Program-made: the position numbers and the translations under genes
Part shown: piece after piece, positions 9,203 to 18,037 of the stretch
Position numbering within the stretch: position 1 is the stretch's first letter
How the letters are laid out: each line of letters opens with the position of its first letter
Assembly (NCBI GenBank): GCA_020848695.1
Contig: JADLHT010000003.1
Location: forward strand, 1 to 64,000
From: Saprospiraceae bacterium
GTDB lineage: Bacteria > Bacteroidota > Bacteroidia > Chitinophagales > Saprospiraceae
DNA length: 64,000 bases
Direction: 5' to 3'
The notes under the pieces: model-generated
Database searches by the model: none
What the model was told of the DNA's origin: nothing
Seen by the model: only the letters and a program-made list of their open reading frames with translations

Positions 9203-9514
9203 TCAATTTAAAGAATCTCGCTTTGGTTTTTTGTATTCCGGAAACTGAACTTCAGGTTGTAAAGGTCTGGAAGTATCGTAAGGAACCTTGATACTGTCCA
9301 TTTTGGCTTGTTTGGATTCAATTCTTAAAATAGAATCCGCAATGGATTGAGCGTCTTGATACATAGTTCTGTTGCATTGTATAATTCGTTCTGCAATAAA
9401 GTTGGATTTTCTTTCTTCAATCTGTCTGAAAACTTCTTCATTTACTTTCTCTGATGTTATCTCGGTACAAGATAAACATAGGAATATGAGGTATACATTA
9501 TAAATTCTACTCAA
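9203..9514 (-). CDS. Small lipoprotein, paralogue of its upstream neighbour
   Basis: A 103-residue protein. The only start that includes the signal sequence is a TTG at 9514, which lies inside the 3' end of the preceding gene (8-bp overlap). The next in-frame ATG is far inside. The N-terminus is hydrophobic with a Cys (FLCLSC) suggesting lipid attachment, though the lipobox is imperfect. The mature part is charged and helical, with an IADSILRIESKQ segment that resembles VIDSILEVRRNQ in the neighbour, so the two look like an old tandem duplication. It is the last gene of the gpmI-lptB operon. The function is unknown; its position behind lptB suggests a role at the cell envelope. Confidence 0.6.
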   Translation of the reverse strand: MSRIYNVYLIFLCLSCTEITSEKVNEEVFRQIEERKSNFIAERIIQCNRTMYQDAQSIADSILRIESKQAKMDSIKVPYDTSRPLQPEVQFPEYKKPKRDSLN

Positions 9515-9746
9515 AGCTTCTCAATTGTTTAACTTGATTTCTTCTTACTTCCAAAATTGAATCAATTACTGATTGCAGTTTAGCATGGGTTATCTGGATG
9601 CACATCGAGTCTGCTTCCTTTGTAATTTGATTCATCTGTCTCTTGTAAATACTATCAACAATGGGATAAGCGGCGGTTCTTAATTCTCTTTGCAAATCTT
9701 CCTTACACGAGATCAGTAGAATGAAGAAAATTATTGATACTCTCAT
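9507..9746 (-). CDS. Small lipoprotein
   Basis: A 79-residue protein with a typical lipoprotein signal (MRVSIIFFILLISC, lipobox LISC) followed by a charged, probably coiled-coil mature region of about 65 residues. It starts 2 bp after the lptB stop codon, so it belongs to the same transcript. It shares the pattern ADSM...VIDSIL with the following gene product. No family is recognised. Small helical lipoproteins behind lptB could assist the LPS transport machinery, but this is inference from gene order alone. Confidence 0.6.
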   Translation of the reverse strand: MRVSIIFFILLISCKEDLQRELRTAAYPIVDSIYKRQMNQITKEADSMCIQITHAKLQSVIDSILEVRRNQVKQLRSFE

Positions 9747-9748
9747 CT

Positions 9749-10489
9749 TTAATTATTTCTAATTTTTCTCTTCAATTCAAAGTTTTGACCCAGATAAACT
9801 TTCCGAACAATCGGATCTGCTGCCAGCTCCTCTGCGGTTCCACTCATAAGAATTTTACCTTCAAAAATCAGGTAGGCACGATCTGTAATAGAAAGGGTTT
9901 CCTGAACATTATGATCTGTGATTAAGATTCCAATATTTTTCTCTTTGAGTTTTTCCACGATAGATTGGATATCTTCAACAGCTATTGGGTCAATTCCTGC
10001 GAATGGTTCGTCCAGTAAAATAAATTTTGGACTTGAAGCTAAAGCTCGAGCAATCTCTGTTCTTCGCCTTTCTCCACCGCTAAGACTATCTCCCATGTTC
10101 TTTCGAACTTTGTGTAAGTTAAATTCAGAAATTAATGATTCCAGAATTTCTTTTTGTTCTGCGATTGTCCGATTTGACAATTCCAATATAGCTTTTATAT
10201 TATCTTCTACACTTAGTTTTCTGAAGACTGAAGGCTCTTGAGGAAGATAACCAACACCTTTTCGCGCTCTTAAATACATAGGATCAGTACTAATTTCCTC
10301 CACATCCATATATACTTTTCCTTGGGTAGGTGTTATGAATCCTACCATCATATAAAAAGTTGTTGTTTTTCCTGCACCATTTGGGCCTAACAAACCGACG
10401 ATTTCGCCTTGTTTGAGTTCAATAGATACGCCGGACACTACTTTTGAAGCTCCGTAGCTCTTATGGAGATTATCAGTCCAGAGTTTCAT
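9749..10489 (-). CDS. lptB: LPS export ABC transporter ATP-binding protein LptB
   Basis: ATPase that powers extraction of lipopolysaccharide from the inner membrane for the Lpt bridge. All ABC motifs are present: Walker A GPNGAGKT, signature LSGGERRR, Walker [12 protein letters not shown] and the switch His in LITDHNV. The longest frame starts at 10522, but an ATG at 10489 gives the usual N-terminus ([13 protein letters not shown]), the usual length (246 residues) and a TAATG coupling with the upstream gene's stop codon. I therefore place the start there. The membrane partners LptF/LptG are not in the window. An OstA/LptA-like protein is encoded at 43.4 kb. Confidence 0.93.
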   Translation of the reverse strand: MKLWTDNLHKSYGASKVVSGVSIELKQGEIVGLLGPNGAGKTTTFYMMVGFITPTQGKVYMDVEEISTDPMYLRARKGVGYLPQEPSVFRKLSVEDNIKAILELSNRTIAEQKEILESLISEFNLHKVRKNMGDSLSGGERRRTEIARALASSPKFILLDEPFAGIDPIAVEDIQSIVEKLKEKNIGILITDHNVQETLSITDRAYLIFEGKILMSGTAEELAADPIVRKVYLGQNFELKRKIRNN

Positions 10490-12072
10490 TATTGCATTTT
10501 TATATTCATTTCCAAATCCCAATCCGCTCTTAATTCTTTTAGCTTAAATATAAACACTTCTTCTGCTAGAATCCTTGTATCGAGCTGACATGGGTCCCAA
10601 ATTTTATTTTGGTTCATATCTTCAATTATTTTCAAGTCATATTTACCCGGAACAAGATTATTATATTGGATCTCATGCTCACGGAATTTAGAAATAAAAT
10701 TTCTTTCATCTATTATTTTTTCACCAGATACAAGCTGAAGAATGTATGTTTGACCAATCTTCAATGAATCTAGTTTAATTTTTAGTTTAGCCACAGTCGC
10801 GGGCTCAATAAGTTTTATACTCAAAGTGTCATTGGTATTCCAGCTATTGTGAATTCCAATGATAGCGCTATCTTTTAAGATCAATCTTAAATTCTTACTT
10901 AAGTTTCCTTTAGGATTTATGAATAATTTTCTGGAATCTAAACTGTCTTTTATTATAGAATATTTAAGCTCTTGAGTAAACGAAATTTTTGAAGTATCAA
11001 AGGATTGTATCGGTTCTCCAAAACTCAATTCAATGGGATGATTGGGAAACAGTTGTTCAGAATATCTACTCACTCGATATTTAGGAAAGACAGATTCCCA
11101 GCGTGTTGGATTTATCCAAAATGAATCTATACTTTCATTGGCTTTAACTATTAATAAACTTGTATCTTTTGTTTTATACCATATTTGCAAACTGTCATTC
11201 TCGTGAATTTCTTGAATCTCTTCACAGGTAGTGCAGTTGACTTCTATATTATTAATGATATTGTTGAAGATCAGTTTAAATAGTCCGTTTAAGTTTTTCT
11301 TATCTTTGGCTATCATTTTACCTTTTTCTAATGACAATTTCAATTGGATATCTTTAATATTATCTTCAGCAATAACTAGGGGATGTTTAAGAAACCCAAT
11401 CATTTCTGTTTTCTGATCATAATAATTATTTTGGTTCTTATCGGTAAGTGCATAAACAGAATACGAATTGGACTTTAAATTTTTAATAATGAACTTTCCT
11501 TTGTTGTCAGCAATTGTATAATAGTCCGGTCGTGAAGTTCTTATAGAACTCTCTTGAGTATTTAAATAAATTGCAACTATTGATTTTGCTACTGGTTTTA
11601 AACTATAAGCATCAATCACAGTTCCGCTTACAGATAAAGAATCGATGTAGTCTCCGGTTGAAAAAACATAGCTAAGATTTTCAGTAATATTATTGTTTGT
11701 GATGTCTTTGACTGCATTGTTCATCATAAGCGTATAGGTGGTATTTTGAAAAAGTGTATCCCTAGAATCCAGAGTAACAACGAGCTTTTTTCCTTTAAGT
11801 TTGGTAATCAATGGATATTTTGTAGAAGGAACAAGAAATATATTCTGAGATGGATTATTAAGATTTACCCATTCGTTGAAAACAAATTGAAGAGTGCGTC
11901 CATTAAAATTAGTCTGTTCATTAACACTTGACAGCTGCGTCTCATAGAAAGGGACTTCTTTGTCTTCCGGTCCACCTTGAATAGGTCTGATATTTGCACA
12001 TGAGAAAGAGATCGTAATCATGACCAAAAAGATCAGAAATCGAAGAAAAGATAGGTTAATGGATCTTCTCAT
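10489..12072 (-). CDS. Outer-membrane-type lipoprotein with SbsA-like Ig domain
   Basis: A 527-residue lipoprotein: hydrophobic signal then FSCANIRP, with the following [10 protein letters not shown] segment typical of this Bacteroidota family. Residues about 40-135 form an SbsA-like (bacterial Ig-like) domain; [15 protein letters not shown] is characteristic of it. Residues about 145-220 look like a carboxypeptidase-regulatory-like beta-sandwich (SGTVIDA...[11 protein letters not shown]). Another Ig-like region lies near 340-450, and a C-terminal domain contains [15 protein letters not shown]. It probably sits in the outer membrane as a structural or surface protein. It overlaps gpmI by ATGA and lptB by TAATG, so translation is coupled. 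The exact role is unknown. Confidence 0.75.
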   Translation of the reverse strand: MRRSINLSFLRFLIFLVMITISFSCANIRPIQGGPEDKEVPFYETQLSSVNEQTNFNGRTLQFVFNEWVNLNNPSQNIFLVPSTKYPLITKLKGKKLVVTLDSRDTLFQNTTYTLMMNNAVKDITNNNITENLSYVFSTGDYIDSLSVSGTVIDAYSLKPVAKSIVAIYLNTQESSIRTSRPDYYTIADNKGKFIIKNLKSNSYSVYALTDKNQNNYYDQKTEMIGFLKHPLVIAEDNIKDIQLKLSLEKGKMIAKDKKNLNGLFKLIFNNIINNIEVNCTTCEEIQEIHENDSLQIWYKTKDTSLLIVKANESIDSFWINPTRWESVFPKYRVSRYSEQLFPNHPIELSFGEPIQSFDTSKISFTQELKYSIIKDSLDSRKLFINPKGNLSKNLRLILKDSAIIGIHNSWNTNDTLSIKLIEPATVAKLKIKLDSLKIGQTYILQLVSGEKIIDERNFISKFREHEIQYNNLVPGKYDLKIIEDMNQNKIWDPCQLDTRILAEEVFIFKLKELRADWDLEMNIKMQ

Positions 12073-13586
12073 TTTAACAATAATAGAGATTCTCCTGTCA
12101 TTTCTACAGGTATGGGTAAATTCATTATTTCAAGCAGCGTTGGTGCGATGTCTGCTAATTTTCCATCTCTTAATTTAAAATCTTCATTACTAATGAGAAT
12201 ACAGGGAACAGGATTTTTTGTATGTGCAGTATTTGGCGTTCCATCCGGATTAATCATGCAATCTGAGTTGCCATGATCTGCAAGTATTACGATATTATAA
12301 TTTTGAAATTGAGCCAGGGGTATGATTTGGCTCAAACATTGATCGATGGTTTCGGCTGCTTTTACAGCTGCAGCAAAAACACCGGTATGTCCTACCATGT
12401 CCGTATTAGCAAAATTTATACAAACAAATTCCGGATGATTTAATTTTAAATCGTTAATTAAGGCATCTGTGACTTCAAACGCACTCATTTCCGGTTTCAG
12501 ATCATACGTTGCTACCTTAGGGCTTGATATCATAATTCTTCTTTCACCGCTAAATGGTTTTTCCCTTCCTCCATTGAAAAAATAACTTACATGTGGATAT
12601 TTTTCTGTTTCGGCAATTCTTAATTGCGTTAATCCGTATTTACTCAACATTTCACCCAGTGAATGAGTAACTTCATCTTTATGAAATACTACCTGAATAT
12701 CCTTGTATTCAGGATCGTACTCAGTCATCGTAAGATATTTGAGTTTTAAAGGACTTAGTTCTTCTTTTTTTTCCTGAGTCAAGACCTGCGTCAGTTGACG
12801 CATTCTGTCTGATCTGAAATTAAAACAATAGACTGCATCACCATTCTTAATGCAGGGTAAAGGATTCATATTCTGATCGACCAACTGAATTGGATTAATA
12901 AATTCATCTGTTACTCCTTCTTTATAGCTGCTTAATATTTCTGTTAGTCCATCAGTTGAATATTTCCCCTTGTTCTGAGTATATAAATAATAGGCCTTTG
13001 CAATCCGTTCCCATCTGTTGTCTCTATCCATCGCGTAATAGCGTCCGATGATAGTAGATAGTTTTGCTTTTTTCGAGGTAAGAAAGTGATTTAGTTGAAC
13101 CAGATATTCTGCAAATGCTTTGGGATCGGTATCTCTGCCATCTGTAATTGCATGAATATAAATTTCCCGGACTTCAGTTTTTTCAAGAAGATTCAAAATT
13201 GCAAATAAATGCTTGATATGACTATGGACACCTCCATCAGAAACGAGTCCGATTAGATGTATGGGTTTAGAAAATTCTAAACTATAAGAAATAAGATCCT
13301 TTAAAGACTTTTCATCTTTCAATGAATCATTTTGTATGGCTAAGTCAATTTTGGTCAAATCCTGATATACAATTCGTCCTGCTCCTAAGTTTGTATGTCC
13401 AACTTCCGAATTTCCCATCTGGCCTTCCGGCAATCCTACTTTTAGACCATGAGTAACAAGGGTTGAATGAGGAAACTGACTGATTAGCCGATCATAAAAA
13501 GGGGTATTTGCGGTCTTGATTGCATCAACTTTAGGGTCAGGTCCGAGTCCGAACCCGTCCAAAATCATTAAAATTGCCTTATTCAT
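12069..13586 (-). CDS. gpmI: 2,3-bisphosphoglycerate-independent phosphoglycerate mutase
   Basis: Cytoplasmic glycolytic enzyme interconverting 3- and 2-phosphoglycerate with two Mn2+ ions. Visible motifs are the N-terminal metal-binding MILDGFG, the catalytic serine in GNSEVGHTNLG (near residue 60), HAITDGRD, and the C-terminal metal cluster INFANTDMVGH and LADHGN. A TTG at 13595 would add three residues, but it overlaps a promoter box. The ATG at 13586 gives MNKAILMILDGFG and 505 residues, the normal length, so I use it. It is the first gene of an operon with envelope genes (Ig-like lipoprotein, lptB, two lipoproteins). Confidence 0.95.
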   Translation of the reverse strand: MNKAILMILDGFGLGPDPKVDAIKTANTPFYDRLISQFPHSTLVTHGLKVGLPEGQMGNSEVGHTNLGAGRIVYQDLTKIDLAIQNDSLKDEKSLKDLISYSLEFSKPIHLIGLVSDGGVHSHIKHLFAILNLLEKTEVREIYIHAITDGRDTDPKAFAEYLVQLNHFLTSKKAKLSTIIGRYYAMDRDNRWERIAKAYYLYTQNKGKYSTDGLTEILSSYKEGVTDEFINPIQLVDQNMNPLPCIKNGDAVYCFNFRSDRMRQLTQVLTQEKKEELSPLKLKYLTMTEYDPEYKDIQVVFHKDEVTHSLGEMLSKYGLTQLRIAETEKYPHVSYFFNGGREKPFSGERRIMISSPKVATYDLKPEMSAFEVTDALINDLKLNHPEFVCINFANTDMVGHTGVFAAAVKAAETIDQCLSQIIPLAQFQNYNIVILADHGNSDCMINPDGTPNTAHTKNPVPCILISNEDFKLRDGKLADIAPTLLEIMNLPIPVEMTGESLLLLK

Positions 13587-13592
13587 CGATTG

Positions 13593-13600
13593 CAAAATTA
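13593..13600 (-). promoter_or_regulatory. Promoter -7 box of the gpmI-lptB operon
   Basis: The + strand reads CAAAATTA, i.e. TAATTTTG on the minus strand (TAnnTTTG). It ends 6 bp before the gpmI ATG at 13586, so the mRNA would have almost no leader. The alternative TTG start would fall inside this box, which argues against it. Confidence 0.5.
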
Positions 13601-13669
13601 CGATTTACCTTCACAAACAAAATTTTTAGCTAAAATTCGAACGATTTTATTGATCTTTCCGTTTTAGAA

Positions 13670-14065
13670 ATGAATTCTATTGGCATGAGATTAACTTACT
13701 TTTTGGGTTTAGCATTCATTACCTTACACCTATCAGCACAGATGAACTTAGCGTTTGATGCATTGACTAGAAATGACATGGCTGAACTCTCTAAATTATT
13801 AGATGATAAGGTGGAGGTTTGTTTTGATAATAGTATTCAGTTTATGGATAGAAATCAGGCCATTCAATCAATTCAGAAATTTCTAAATAACAATCCTGTT
13901 AAATCCTGTACAATAACACATAAAGGGGAAGCCAAAGGAAGAACATCACAATACATGATTGGCAGGTATGTTAATATTCAAGGTAAAAGTTTTAGAATTT
14001 TTATTTATTTTTCTCAACAATCCGGAAAATCAGTAATTAAAGAGTTTAAAATTGACCAGGATTAA
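13670..14065 (+). CDS. DUF4783 family secreted protein
   Basis: A 131-residue protein with an N-terminal signal peptide (TYFLGLAFITLHLSAQ). The remaining ~105 residues have the NTF2-like pattern of DUF4783: a hydrophobic DALTRNDMAELSKLLDDKVEV helix region, FLNNNP, THKGEA and a final Y-x-IG-R/FRIFIYF strand pair. This is a small conserved Bacteroidota periplasmic family of unknown function. The start may be the first ATG (13670) or the Met at residue 6. It appears monocistronic. Confidence 0.75.
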   Translation: MNSIGMRLTYFLGLAFITLHLSAQMNLAFDALTRNDMAELSKLLDDKVEVCFDNSIQFMDRNQAIQSIQKFLNNNPVKSCTITHKGEAKGRTSQYMIGRYVNIQGKSFRIFIYFSQQSGKSVIKEFKIDQD

Positions 14066-14265
14066 CTGATTTTTATGTGCTTATAATTAATAAATGAGTA
14101 GATTCAAAGTAAGTTTTGTTCATTTAATTTTTTCGAAATATATTCTCTGAAGAACATTACATTGACTTTTTACAGTTTAAGTATTTAAAGCAGTGATTTT
14201 TTTAAAGCAAATGAATATTCTTTTTATACAGACTTTAGGATCAAAGTATAATTAGATGTATGCTT

Positions 14266-14273
14266 TATATTTG
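14266..14273 (+). promoter_or_regulatory. Promoter -7 box of the YitT-family gene
   Basis: TATATTTG fits TAnnTTTG and ends 6 bp before the ATG at 14280. It lies inside the first codons of the longer frame that starts at 14256, so the upstream ATG is unlikely to be the real start. Confidence 0.5.
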
Positions 14274-14279
14274 CAGGAT

Positions 14280-15149
14280 ATGACTCAGCCTGTTAAACTC
14301 ATTTCAATTTTACGTGAAGTTATTTTTCTAATACTTGGAGTATCTGCTGCTTCTTTGGGGCTTAAGGGATTTCTATTGCCGAATGGTTATTTAGACGGTG
14401 GTGTAACCGGATTCTCCTTGCTCATTAATAAATTGAGCGGATTAGATTTATCCCTGCTAATCCTCGGAATAAATATTCCTTTTATTTATCTGGGTATAAA
14501 GCAAATTTCAGTTCAATTTGCTTTAAAGAGTTTTTTTTCAATCTTGTTATTAGCAATATTAATCCACTATGTTGAATTTCCTGTAATTACAGAAGATAAA
14601 CTCTTAATAGCTGTTTTTGGCGGATTTTTTTTAGGATGTGGGATAGGTTTAAGTATCCGTGGTGGAGGGGTGATTGATGGAACTGAAGTCTTAGCTATTA
14701 CAATTAGTCGCAGATCCACTTTAAGTGTTGGTGATTTTATCGCTATATTTAATTTATTACTTTTTTCCTTGTCAGCATTGCTTTTTAGTATAGAAATTGC
14801 CATGTACTCGATGTTGACTTATCTTGCAGCTTCAAAAACAATCGATTTTATCATCAATGGTATCGAGGAGTATATAGGTGTTAGTATTATTTCTAATCAT
14901 TCTGTAGAGATAAGAGAAGAAATTACCAAAGACCTTGGTTTTGGAATAACTATTTATAATGCTTATGGTGGTCATGGAAAGACAGGTTCAAAATTTGAAG
15001 TGCGGACAGTAATCTATTGTGTTACTACGCGGCTGGAAGTATCTAAACTCATTACCTTGGTTGAAAATATTGATGAGAATGCTTTTATTATCCAGCAACC
15101 GGTCAGAGACACTCGTGGCGGAATGATTAAAAAGAGACCCTTGCATTAG
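14280..15149 (+). CDS. YitT family membrane protein (DUF161/DUF2179)
   Basis: A 289-residue protein from the ATG at 14280 (the frame extends to 14256, but a promoter box lies between). It has about five membrane segments in the first 200 residues, with the family patterns FLLPNGYLDGGVTGFSLL and GCGIGLSIRGGGVIDGTEVLA. A C-terminal soluble DUF2179 domain (about 205-289) contains YGGHGKTG and a final VRDTRGGMIKKRPLH. YitT proteins are inner-membrane proteins whose transported substrate is not settled. It appears to be a single-gene transcript. Confidence 0.88.
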   Translation: MTQPVKLISILREVIFLILGVSAASLGLKGFLLPNGYLDGGVTGFSLLINKLSGLDLSLLILGINIPFIYLGIKQISVQFALKSFFSILLLAILIHYVEFPVITEDKLLIAVFGGFFLGCGIGLSIRGGGVIDGTEVLAITISRRSTLSVGDFIAIFNLLLFSLSALLFSIEIAMYSMLTYLAASKTIDFIINGIEEYIGVSIISNHSVEIREEITKDLGFGITIYNAYGGHGKTGSKFEVRTVIYCVTTRLEVSKLITLVENIDENAFIIQQPVRDTRGGMIKKRPLH

Positions 15150-15178
15150 TATCAATTCAGCTTAGTCAGGAACTAACT

Positions 15179-17989
15179 TTATTTTGATTTTAACACCTTA
15201 ACTATTTTTGAGTTTAGATGATTATCTTGATAAACAATAAAATATAATCCAGGGGGAAGAGGTTCTATTTTAGTTTTGTGATCGATTTGGCTGGTCTTCA
15301 AGATCTCCTTCCCGTTCTGATTGTAAACACATAATTGTTTAATTTTCTGAAGGTCATCCATGCATAAATAATCACCTTGAAAATAAAAACTAATCTTTTC
15401 TAATTCCGGATCCGTTATAGAGCTTTCTAGTAATACAATTTTCACCGGAATGCGTTGACTAACACATTCTTTATTAACTTCTCTTATCGCCCAGTTATAA
15501 AAATAATGATACTCGCCCTCACCCCGGTTGGAATGAAGTATACTTACAAGTTTGTTTTGGTTGATAGGATAATGTAAATTTTTATTACTTCTAAACAACC
15601 AGGGTGTAGGATTTAAAAAATTCTTCTTGTTTAATTCGGAAGATGTTGTCAATAAGTAAGTTCCGGTTTTAGAAAATAATTTGAAACCCATAAAAATTCT
15701 ATTGGCTCCGGTCCTCAAATCATATTCGACCGAATCAATTGATTTTCCTAAGCTGTCTTTAAGTATAAATCTACGTGTCCCAATTCTGTCTGTATAAACC
15801 GTAACACTATCCAAGTTACAATCTATATGAACTTTGAAGTAAAGTCCTCCATTGAAGTTTATTTCATGAAAAGGAACACCATCAAATTCTGCTGACTTGT
15901 ACCCGGCTGATGAGTATTTGTGCTCGTTACTTTCAAATCTTTCTGCCCAATATTCTCGGGTCTTTGTTATTAATCCTGTTTGGAAATTCATGCCCTGATG
16001 AATTGCATTGCGCGAAGTATCAGTTTCATACCATCTCGTTTGTTCATCCATTGAAGTCAATAAAATTGAACTTTTACTTTGGATTGTTGTATCTCTGATT
16101 ATCGGTGTAGAGACTCGATTGATTGTTTTTACCTGAATAGAATCTGAAGTAAATTCTTCACACAATCCGGATATTAGAGCATAATAAGTTCCCGAACGAT
16201 TTACCACTAATGCGGAACCTGTATCTTGGGTATTCCAAACTAATACTTTAGCACTTAAAGATTTTAATTCAATAGATTCCCCGTCACAGAGAATTACATC
16301 ATTTTGGACATTTAATGCAGTTGATGTTTCTGGATTAAAATCAATATATAATGGATTGGATTTTACATTACATAATTTTTCATCCCGGGCCTGAAAGAAA
16401 TAAATTCCTTCTTCTTTAACAATAAGTTCATCATTTGCAATTCCGTTGTTCCAGGTGATATCAGAGAGTCTCCTTGTTGATTTCAATATTATTGAATCTC
16501 CGGTACACAATTCAACTTTATTGATATAGTTTAAATCTACTAGTTTATTTTCGCATTCATCTTCAGAAAAATTGTAATAGTGACCGGTTGGTAATCCGAA
16601 GTATTTGGATGTTCGGCCACTTGGCCACTTAATAATCAGGCTATCCATGATTTGATCCTGACCGCATCCAAAATGTACTTGATAGCTGTTTGTTACTCCG
16701 AATCCTTCACCTGATCGCAGCTCTCTAATTTGACCGACGCCACCGGTATAGCATCTTATCTGTGTCCCTATGGCATTCGTATTTGAAGAAATTCCAGTAA
16801 GATTAAAACCAATAAAATTATTTTGTGACTTCTGGCCAATGAATAATCTGTTTCTTATTGTTCCGGGAACATTAATAAATTCTCCAAATGAAGCTAAGAT
16901 ATCTATTGAGCCATCCAAATTAAAATCTGCCGGAGAACAGGAGTTTATTGAAGAACTTAAAAACTGTGTATTTGATCGGATAAACTTCATTCCTCCCTGG
17001 TTCAACCAGATTTCATTTTTCTCACCAACAACAAGGAGGTCAAGATCTTTGTCATTATCCATATCGCGCATGAATAACTGCATTCCATTACCCTCGTATT
17101 TAAAACCAGAAGCTTTAGTTACATCTATAAAATGATGATTCTGGTCTTGTTTGAATATTAAACTGGGTGTGTAGTGATTAAGTACAATCAGATCCTGCAA
17201 GCCATCATTATCTAAATCACCGATTTCCGATATCCAGGACTGATCCAATACGGTTATGTTGTGGCTATCTGCTTTTTCTTCAAATTTTCCGTTGGCGTTT
17301 TGAAAGAACAAATTTCTTCTCCTGCGGTCTTTGGGGTCAGCAACATCCGGTCTACACCTGGAAACATATAAATCCAAATCTCCATCATTATCTATGTCCG
17401 ACCATATTGCTCCATAATTACCGGAATCTGAATCTTTCTCAGATAAGCTGAGATCAATCGTAAGACTGTCAGGATAAAATTTTCCCAGTAAGTTTTTATA
17501 AAATCTGGATTTTTCAAATTCTCCACAAACAAATAAATCAGGAAATTTATCATTGTTAACATCTGCTAAGCTGGCAGTTTGGGAATAATAAGAATTTGTA
17601 TCCAGGTAAGATTTTACGAATTTACCATTTTGAGCTTGTTGATATTGAATAACTCCAAATCCTTCACCCGAAAGTATGATGTCGTTTCTATAGTCCTGAT
17701 TGATATCGACAACATTGATGGACCAAGGATTTCCATCAACCTGTTCATCAATTAAATTCCAAAAGAACTCATTACTCAAAGTATTAAGACCTACCCAAAG
17801 TTCTGTGGATTGATGAACGAGTAATAAATCAGGCAAAAAATCACCATTAAGGTCTGCACTGCTTAATACTGTGCCGCAGTTAAAATTTCTTCCTAGCTCC
17901 TCTGTTCTAAAAATAAGCTGAGCATCTGAAATAGTAATTATAAAGAACGAAAAAAGTACTGAATTAAAGTATTTCATCCATGACATCAT
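15179..17989 (-). CDS. Secreted FG-GAP/ASPIC-UnbV protein with T9SS type A C-terminal signal
   Basis: A giant secreted protein of about 936 residues. The frame begins with TTG at 17995. ATGs at 17989, 17986 and 17977 are better starts, the last giving the cleanest signal peptide (MKYFNSVLFSFF...SDAQ). Residues about 30-390 hold repeated D-x-N-x-D-x-x-x-D calcium-binding motifs of FG-GAP/VCBS repeats (DLNGDFLPDLL, DIDNDGDLDLY, DMDNDKDLDLL, DFNLDGSIDIL), a beta-propeller-like fold. An ASPIC/UnbV domain follows (about 400-465: ELRSGEGFG...IKWPSGRTSKYFG), then two Ig/PKD-like repeats. The last ~75 residues (VYNQNGKEI...LPPGLYFIVY...KVLKSK) form a type A T9SS sorting signal. Expected at the cell surface; ligand unknown. 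Confidence 0.82.
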   Translation of the reverse strand: MMSWMKYFNSVLFSFFIITISDAQLIFRTEELGRNFNCGTVLSSADLNGDFLPDLLLVHQSTELWVGLNTLSNEFFWNLIDEQVDGNPWSINVVDINQDYRNDIILSGEGFGVIQYQQAQNGKFVKSYLDTNSYYSQTASLADVNNDKFPDLFVCGEFEKSRFYKNLLGKFYPDSLTIDLSLSEKDSDSGNYGAIWSDIDNDGDLDLYVSRCRPDVADPKDRRRRNLFFQNANGKFEEKADSHNITVLDQSWISEIGDLDNDGLQDLIVLNHYTPSLIFKQDQNHHFIDVTKASGFKYEGNGMQLFMRDMDNDKDLDLLVVGEKNEIWLNQGGMKFIRSNTQFLSSSINSCSPADFNLDGSIDILASFGEFINVPGTIRNRLFIGQKSQNNFIGFNLTGISSNTNAIGTQIRCYTGGVGQIRELRSGEGFGVTNSYQVHFGCGQDQIMDSLIIKWPSGRTSKYFGLPTGHYYNFSEDECENKLVDLNYINKVELCTGDSIILKSTRRLSDITWNNGIANDELIVKEEGIYFFQARDEKLCNVKSNPLYIDFNPETSTALNVQNDVILCDGESIELKSLSAKVLVWNTQDTGSALVVNRSGTYYALISGLCEEFTSDSIQVKTINRVSTPIIRDTTIQSKSSILLTSMDEQTRWYETDTSRNAIHQGMNFQTGLITKTREYWAERFESNEHKYSSAGYKSAEFDGVPFHEINFNGGLYFKVHIDCNLDSVTVYTDRIGTRRFILKDSLGKSIDSVEYDLRTGANRIFMGFKLFSKTGTYLLTTSSELNKKNFLNPTPWLFRSNKNLHYPINQNKLVSILHSNRGEGEYHYFYNWAIREVNKECVSQRIPVKIVLLESSITDPELEKISFYFQGDYLCMDDLQKIKQLCVYNQNGKEILKTSQIDHKTKIEPLPPGLYFIVYQDNHLNSKIVKVLKSK

Positions 17990-18037
17990 GGTCAAAAATA
18001 GACCTAATTCATTGAAAATTGTTTAATAAATACGTCT

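Noticed and set aside
13670-13700. Two alternative starts of the DUF4783 gene as an overlap with an upstream gene
   Set aside because: The divergent gpmI starts at 13586, so there is no overlap; both starts give the same signal peptide.
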